DNA of 64,000 bases from NCBI GenBank assembly GCA_963844435.1, contig CAWJOG010000002.1:310001-374000 (forward strand), written 5' to 3'. The notes beneath the pieces were generated by a model, which saw only the letters and a program-made list of their open reading frames with translations, did not search any database and was not told where the DNA came from. This DNA comes from JBDSLU01 sp963844435. GTDB taxonomy: Bacteria > Acidobacteriota > Vicinamibacteria > Vicinamibacterales > Vicinamibacteraceae. The number at the start of each line of letters is the position of its first letter. Position 1 is the first letter of the stretch. Below, one piece after another: positions 59,624 through 64,000 of the stretch. Position numbers and translations under genes: made by a program.

Positions 59624-60373
59624 ATGCGTGTGATCGCCAAGGGAGTACTCGTTACCACCTTCGTCCTCATGGGCGCCGCCGCGTCGGCGCAGACGGCTGA
59701 CGACATCATCGAGAAGGCCATCATCGCGGGCGGCGGCCGGGAGGCGCTCGCGAAGGTGACGTCACGAGCGACGACGGGCACCATGACGGTGACGACGCCG
59801 GGCGGCGACATCACCGGAACGATCGAGGTCCTGAATCAGGCGCCGAACAAGGTGCAGACGGTCATCACGCTGGACCTGTCGGCGGTGGGCGCGGGCACGA
59901 TGACCATCGAGCAGCGGTTCGACGGGACGAACGGGTACGCGACGAACAGCATGCAGGGCGACACAACCGTGACGAGCAGCCAGGTCGACATGTGGCGCAA
60001 CGCGATCTTTCCGTCGCCGTTCCTCGACTACAAGGCGCGCGGCACGAAGATCGAGCTGACCGGCAAGGAGAAGATGGGGGACAAGGACGTGTACGCCCTG
60101 CTGATCACCCCGGCGAAGGGCCCCCCGACTCGCCTCTGGATGGACGCGACGACGTATCACCCGTGAAGACGGTGGCAACCGTCGAGACGGCGGAAACCGG
60201 GCCCCTCGAACAGACGACGCTCCTGTCCGACTTTCGCGAGGTCGACGGCATCAAGATGCCGTTCAAGCTGGTCGGCTCATCCGCGGTTCAGACGTTCACC
60301 ATCGTCGTCACGAAGGTCGAGCACAACGTGACAGGTGGATCCGGCGCGATTCGCGAAGCCGGCTGCCCAGTAG
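59624..60373 (+). CDS. Exported LolA-like/outer-membrane lipoprotein-sorting-type protein (two frameshifts)
   Basis: About 250 residues. ATG at 59624; signal peptide GVLVTTFVLMGAAASAQ (to about residue 23). TADDIIEKAIIAGGGREAL is the usual opening of this acidobacterial family. Beta-strand pairs follow (GTMTVTTPGGDITGTIEVL, NKVQTVITLDLSAVG, EQRFDGTNGYATNSMQG), then LTGKEKMGDKDVYALLI and FREVDGIKMPFKLVG. A missing G near 60162 and another indel near 60338 must be bridged, giving the end VDPARFAKPAAQ. The half-barrel pattern suggests a lipid- or lipoprotein-binding periplasmic protein; role inferred. Confidence 0.7.
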
Positions 60374-60389
60374 CGGCCACACATCGCCG

Positions 60390-61817
60390 TTACTGCGGGC
60401 GCGCACGCTCCAGGACGTCCAGCGGCTTCAGGTCGGCGGTGGGGAACGGTACGCCCATCACCTGGGCGAGTGTCGGGGCAATGGCGCGCATGTCGATCTC
60501 GCCCAGATCCTTCCCCGCCGCGATGCCAGGGCCGGCGATCATGAACGACGCCAACAGCTCTGGATGCGTCGGCGCATACCCGTGCGCGCCGCCTGTCGTC
60601 TTTCGATCGCGCACGATCGGTCCCGTGAGCGCGCCGCCCGCCGCGTAGCCGGGGCGAAAGTCGACGACGAAGGCCGGGCCCGGCGTTCCGCCCATCTGGG
60701 CAACCTGCGCGGGATCGAGAATCGCGGCGATGCCGTTCTCCGGATCCGCGGCGAGCCTGCGGAGGAGCCGCTCGACCTTCGTCGCCACGGCTCGATCGGC
60801 TCCGTTCTGCAGCATGATCGCCGTGGACCCTCCAGAGTTCCAGGCGACCGCGTCCCAGTCGGCAACTGTCTGGGGCACGGACGGCCGCGGCGGTGTCAGA
60901 CGGATGAGGCCGGCCTCGACCAGCGCCGCATTGAGGTGCGTCTCTTTCGTCGTCGCGGCAAAGCCGTGGTCGGACACGATGCAGACGATGGCCCTGGGAT
61001 CGGCGGCGCGCATCGCCCGTTCCATCTCGGCGACCATCCCGTCGATGGCCTCGAGCACGCGAAACGCCTCGGCGCTGTATGGCCCGGCCTCGTGCTCGAC
61101 GTGATCGAATCCAGCCATGTGGATGGTCAGGAAGCGAACTCGCTTCTGGCCGATCATCGCCACGGCGTAGCGCGTCCGCGCCTCGTCGCCGGGAATCACG
61201 TCGTCGAGGTCGTTGGTGTAGCGGCCCGCGACTGGCTCGAGATCCCGGAACAGCCCCGGCGTTGAGATGGACCGTACCAGCTTGATTTCCTCGGGCGACT
61301 TCATCGCCCGCCAGTACTCGGGAATGTTCCAGTCGATCCCCGGCGCGGCGACGCTGACCGGCCAGCTGATGCTGCCGACGACGTAGCCGCCGGCGCGCGC
61401 GGCGTCCCACAACGTCGGCGCCTTGATGTCCTCCGCATACCAGTACCAGACGCCGAGATTGCGATTGAGCGGATCGAAGGGCACGTTGGTCGGAATCCCG
61501 TGCCGCAACGGCCACACGCCGGTCAGCATCGTCGTGTGACTCGGGTACGTGACCGTCGGCAGCACGCCCCGGACGCCCGTCGCGTGCGCCCCCTGGCGGA
61601 GGAGGCGCCGAAGCGTCGGGATCTTCAGGCCGTACCGATCCGCCTCGAGCACATTGCCCGGATGCAGGCCGTCGATGGAAATCAGCAGCACCGCCGGCCC
61701 GGCCGGCGCCGACTGGGGGCTGGCCGAGAGCGAGACGGCCGCCAGGCACGCGACCACCATGAAAGCGAACGACACGAACCTTTTCGGCTTCCGCACAGCG
61801 CCTCCCGGTGCCAGCAT
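60390..61817 (-). CDS. Exported alkaline-phosphatase-superfamily phosphodiesterase (ENPP-like)
   Basis: 475 residues from the ATG at 61817; signal peptide SFAFMVVACLAAVSLSA. Nucleotide pyrophosphatase/phosphodiesterase fold with two-metal site: LLISIDGLHPGNVLEADR (first Asp), nucleophile Thr/Ser in TYPSHTTMLTG, DHVEHEAGP (Asp/His), CIVSDHGFAATTKETHLN, and a last His in GAHGYAPTHPELLASF. Predicted periplasmic or surface hydrolysis of phosphodiesters or nucleotides. Intact. Divergent from the second Oar-like receptor with a 159-bp shared upstream region, so the two may be coregulated. Confidence 0.9.
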   Translation of the reverse strand: MLAPGGAVRKPKRFVSFAFMVVACLAAVSLSASPQSAPAGPAVLLISIDGLHPGNVLEADRYGLKIPTLRRLLRQGAHATGVRGVLPTVTYPSHTTMLTGVWPLRHGIPTNVPFDPLNRNLGVWYWYAEDIKAPTLWDAARAGGYVVGSISWPVSVAAPGIDWNIPEYWRAMKSPEEIKLVRSISTPGLFRDLEPVAGRYTNDLDDVIPGDEARTRYAVAMIGQKRVRFLTIHMAGFDHVEHEAGPYSAEAFRVLEAIDGMVAEMERAMRAADPRAIVCIVSDHGFAATTKETHLNAALVEAGLIRLTPPRPSVPQTVADWDAVAWNSGGSTAIMLQNGADRAVATKVERLLRRLAADPENGIAAILDPAQVAQMGGTPGPAFVVDFRPGYAAGGALTGPIVRDRKTTGGAHGYAPTHPELLASFMIAGPGIAAGKDLGEIDMRAIAPTLAQVMGVPFPTADLKPLDVLERARPQ

Positions 61818-61976
61818 AGACAGGAACGCCGAGTTTTGTCGCCCGTCGCCTCTCTCAGGCACCCGGCCTGGCTGCGCGTTACACTGCCGTCGTCCGTTCG
61901 TCGCCTCGCGCACACCATCCGCGACTAGGGTTCTGTCACGCGGCGGTCGTCGCCTATCCGCCCGAGGAGACCTCAC

Positions 61977-64000
61977 GTGCATCAAAGTCGGTCCACGCTG
62001 TACAAACTGATCGGAGCCTGTCTGACGCTGTGGTGCGTCAGCGGCTTGGCCCTCCACGCCCAGTTCGACACCGCCGTCGTCCTTGGCACGATTCGCGACG
62101 CCAGCGGCGCGGTGGTGCCGGGCGCGACGCTCACGCTGAAGAGTGTCGACACCGGCATCACTGCCGAAACCCAGAGCGACGAGAACGGGAACTACCAGTT
62201 CTTCAACGTCCGCGTCGGCGCCGCCTACGAGGTCACCGCCGCCTGCCAGGGCTTCACGCCGTCGGTCGCCAAGAACGTCGGCGTCGCGGTGAACGCGCGC
62301 CAGCGCGTCGACTTCAGCCTGCAGGTCGGCGGCCTCACCGACGAGGTCGTGGTGTCCGGCGGCGCCCAGCTGCTCGAAACCGATTCGAGCGAGCGCGGCC
62401 AGGTCATCGAACGGCAGCAGATCGTCAACCTGCCGCTGAACGGCCGCTCGTACTCGAGCCTGGCCCTGCTCTCAACGGGCGTCCTCGAGTCGAACCAGAA
62501 CGGCATCGGCACCAGCGGCCGCGAGGGCTCGTTCAACGTCAACGGCCTGCGCAACACCGCCAACAACTTCCAGCTCGATGGCATCGACAACAACCTGTAC
62601 GGCACCAGCAACCAGGGCTTCTCCAACCAGGTGATCCAGGTGTCGCCCGACGCCGTCGCCGAGTTCAAGGTGCAGACCAACAATTACAGCGCCGAGTACG
62701 GGCGCAGCGGCGGCGCGGTGATCAACGCCACCTATCGCAGCGGGACCAACGAGATACGCGGCAGCCTCTGGGAGTTCAACCGCAACACCGCGCTCAACGC
62801 CACCGGCTTCTTCCAGCCGACCGGGGGCAGCAAGCCGTCCCTCGAACGGAATCAGTTCGGCTTCGTGCTCGGCGGGCCGCTCGTGCGCGACCACGCGTTC
62901 TTTTTCGCCGACTACGAGGGCTTCCGCCAGGAGCAGCGGACGCTGGTCTTCTCCACCATCCCGACGCTCGAGCAGCGACAGGGCGTGCTGACGGTGCCGG
63001 TCGTGCACCCGCTGACCGGCGAGCAGTTCCCCGCCGGCGCGGCGCTGCCGCTGACCGCGTTCGCCCGCCGCGTGCTCTCGGAGTTGCCCGCGCCAAACGT
63101 GCCCGGGGTGACCAGCAACAACTACCAGAAGGGCGTGCCGAACGAGAGCAACTACGACAAGTGGAACGTGCGCCTCGATCACAAGTTCGGCGAGCGGCTG
63201 TCCGGCTTCCTGCGGTTCGGGCAGCAGAAGAACGACGCCTTCGAGGCGCCGAACATCGACGGGCCGTCCGGCAGCAACCAGAACGGCTTCATCAACGTCG
63301 ATTCGACCCAGGTCGTCGCCGGCGGCACGTGGATCCTCGGCCGTGCCTCGGTGCTCGATGCCCGCATCGGCTACTCGCACACCGACGCCGGCAAGAAGCC
63401 GCCGGTCATCGGCGGGCCGGGCATGTTCGAGCTCTACGGGATTCCTGGATTACCCGACGACCCGGAACTGACCGGCGGCCTGACGCCGCAGACCATCACC
63501 GGGTATTCGCAGCTCGGACGCCAGGCCACCAACCCGCAGTTCCAGAACCCGAGCATCTTCAACCCGCGCGTCAGCCTCACCCACGTGCTCGGGCGCCACA
63601 GCCTCAAGGTCGGCTTCGAGTACGCCGCGATCAACACCGAGGTGCAGGACACCAACCCGCTCTACGGCCTCGACAGCTACACCAGCCAGTTCTCGCGGCC
63701 GGCCGGGGCGGCGGCGAACAACCAGTACAACCTGGCCGACTTCTACTTCGGCGCCCGCACCCAGTACGAGCTGGCCAGCCTCATCGTCGCCAAGATGCGG
63801 CAGCGCGGCACCTACGCCTACCTGCAGGATGACGTCCGCGTCAGCTCGACGCTGACCGTCAACCTCGGCCTGCGCTACGAATACGTGACGCCCTACTACG
63901 AAGCCGAGAACCGCCTCTCGAACTTCGATCCGGCGACCGCCACCTTGATCACGGCGCGGGACGGGTCCATCGCCGACCGGGCGCTGGTCGAGCCCGATCG
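61977..64000 (+). CDS. Oar-like TonB-dependent outer-membrane protein (3'-partial)
   Basis: The first 674 codons are present; the gene continues beyond the window. Start GTG at 61977 with GAGGAG 8 nt upstream. Signal peptide ACLTLWCVSGLALHAQ. CarboxypepD_reg domain (GTIRDASGAVVPGATLTL, DENGNYQFFNVRVG) at about 34-115. The plug has NLPLNGRSYSSLALL, FNVNGLRNTANNFQLDGIDN and AEYGRSGGAVINATYRSGTN. Barrel strands follow, with the typical FFFADYEGFRQEQRT and LTVNLGLRYEYVTPYYE. No frameshift is visible in this part. Distinct from the receptor at 6512-9606. Presumed TonB-dependent import of large substrates; ligand unknown. Confidence 0.92.
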   Translation, partial: MHQSRSTLYKLIGACLTLWCVSGLALHAQFDTAVVLGTIRDASGAVVPGATLTLKSVDTGITAETQSDENGNYQFFNVRVGAAYEVTAACQGFTPSVAKNVGVAVNARQRVDFSLQVGGLTDEVVVSGGAQLLETDSSERGQVIERQQIVNLPLNGRSYSSLALLSTGVLESNQNGIGTSGREGSFNVNGLRNTANNFQLDGIDNNLYGTSNQGFSNQVIQVSPDAVAEFKVQTNNYSAEYGRSGGAVINATYRSGTNEIRGSLWEFNRNTALNATGFFQPTGGSKPSLERNQFGFVLGGPLVRDHAFFFADYEGFRQEQRTLVFSTIPTLEQRQGVLTVPVVHPLTGEQFPAGAALPLTAFARRVLSELPAPNVPGVTSNNYQKGVPNESNYDKWNVRLDHKFGERLSGFLRFGQQKNDAFEAPNIDGPSGSNQNGFINVDSTQVVAGGTWILGRASVLDARIGYSHTDAGKKPPVIGGPGMFELYGIPGLPDDPELTGGLTPQTITGYSQLGRQATNPQFQNPSIFNPRVSLTHVLGRHSLKVGFEYAAINTEVQDTNPLYGLDSYTSQFSRPAGAAANNQYNLADFYFGARTQYELASLIVAKMRQRGTYAYLQDDVRVSSTLTVNLGLRYEYVTPYYEAENRLSNFDPATATLITARDGSIADRALVEPD

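Overview
The window is very GC-rich, densely coded DNA. It most likely comes from an Acidobacteriota genome of the Vicinamibacteria/Solibacteres type. The evidence is the mix of families: two Oar-like TonB-dependent proteins with N-terminal carboxypeptidase-regulatory domains, two FtsX/MacB permeases of the acidobacterial 'orphan permease' type (one with its own PadR regulator), a Ser/Thr kinase and a winged-helix regulator that each carry WD40-like propellers, and many secreted or Tat-exported oxidoreductases and hydrolases. No rRNA, tRNA, CRISPR array, phage or transposase gene was seen. The assignment is inferred from gene content only.

Layout. 1-2719: P-type (Ca2+-type) ATPase, cut by the window edge and broken by many one-base indels. 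2586-3588: two small unassigned genes. 3695-6290: tandem pair of DUF6178-like genes; the second copy is truncated by a 0.14-kb inverted-repeat element. 6512-9606: Oar-like receptor. 9560-12010: radical SAM/B12 enzyme resembling the hopanoid C-3 methylase HpnR, with an aldo/keto reductase just upstream. 12122-12964: RsmE. 12874-17269: Lhr-type helicase. 17366-19511: cytochrome b / sulfite-oxidase-fold molybdoenzyme / cupin operon. 19577-20548: PadR plus HAAS-like membrane protein. 20786-27556: ankyrin protein, secreted EEP hydrolase, YfhO-like membrane protein, lipase and two small proteins. 27857-27997: a 46-residue bacterial metallothionein. 28032-33558: two ADOP permeases and PadR. 33686-43817: M20 peptidase, a double beta-helix/propeller protein, GH31 glycosidase, a carboxypeptidase-regulatory/cytochrome c/propeller protein and an AraC regulator. 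43950-49680: RND efflux operon (TolC, adaptor, pump). 49699-55250: Ser/Thr kinase, FHA protein, wHTH-propeller regulator. 55407-59447: Tat-exported sulfite oxidase-like enzyme, FAD oxidase and diheme peroxidase. 59624-64000: small exported protein, ENPP-like phosphodiesterase and a second Oar-like receptor running off the window.

Working units. The clearest operons are cytochrome b-molybdoenzyme-cupin (gaps of 0-1 nt), TolC-adaptor-RND (4-nt ATGA and 1-nt TGATG overlaps), diheme peroxidase-FAD oxidase (TGATG overlap), M20-beta-helix protein (ATGA overlap), FHA-kinase, PadR-HAAS and PadR-ADOP. The 33.7-43.8 kb stretch looks like a polysaccharide or glycoconjugate utilisation neighbourhood.

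Quality caveat. About 20 genes are intact, but at least 13 show single-base frameshifts. Most of those examined look like an extra C or G next to other C/G bases, as expected of long-read sequencing error. Such genes are described as one gene spanning the shifts.
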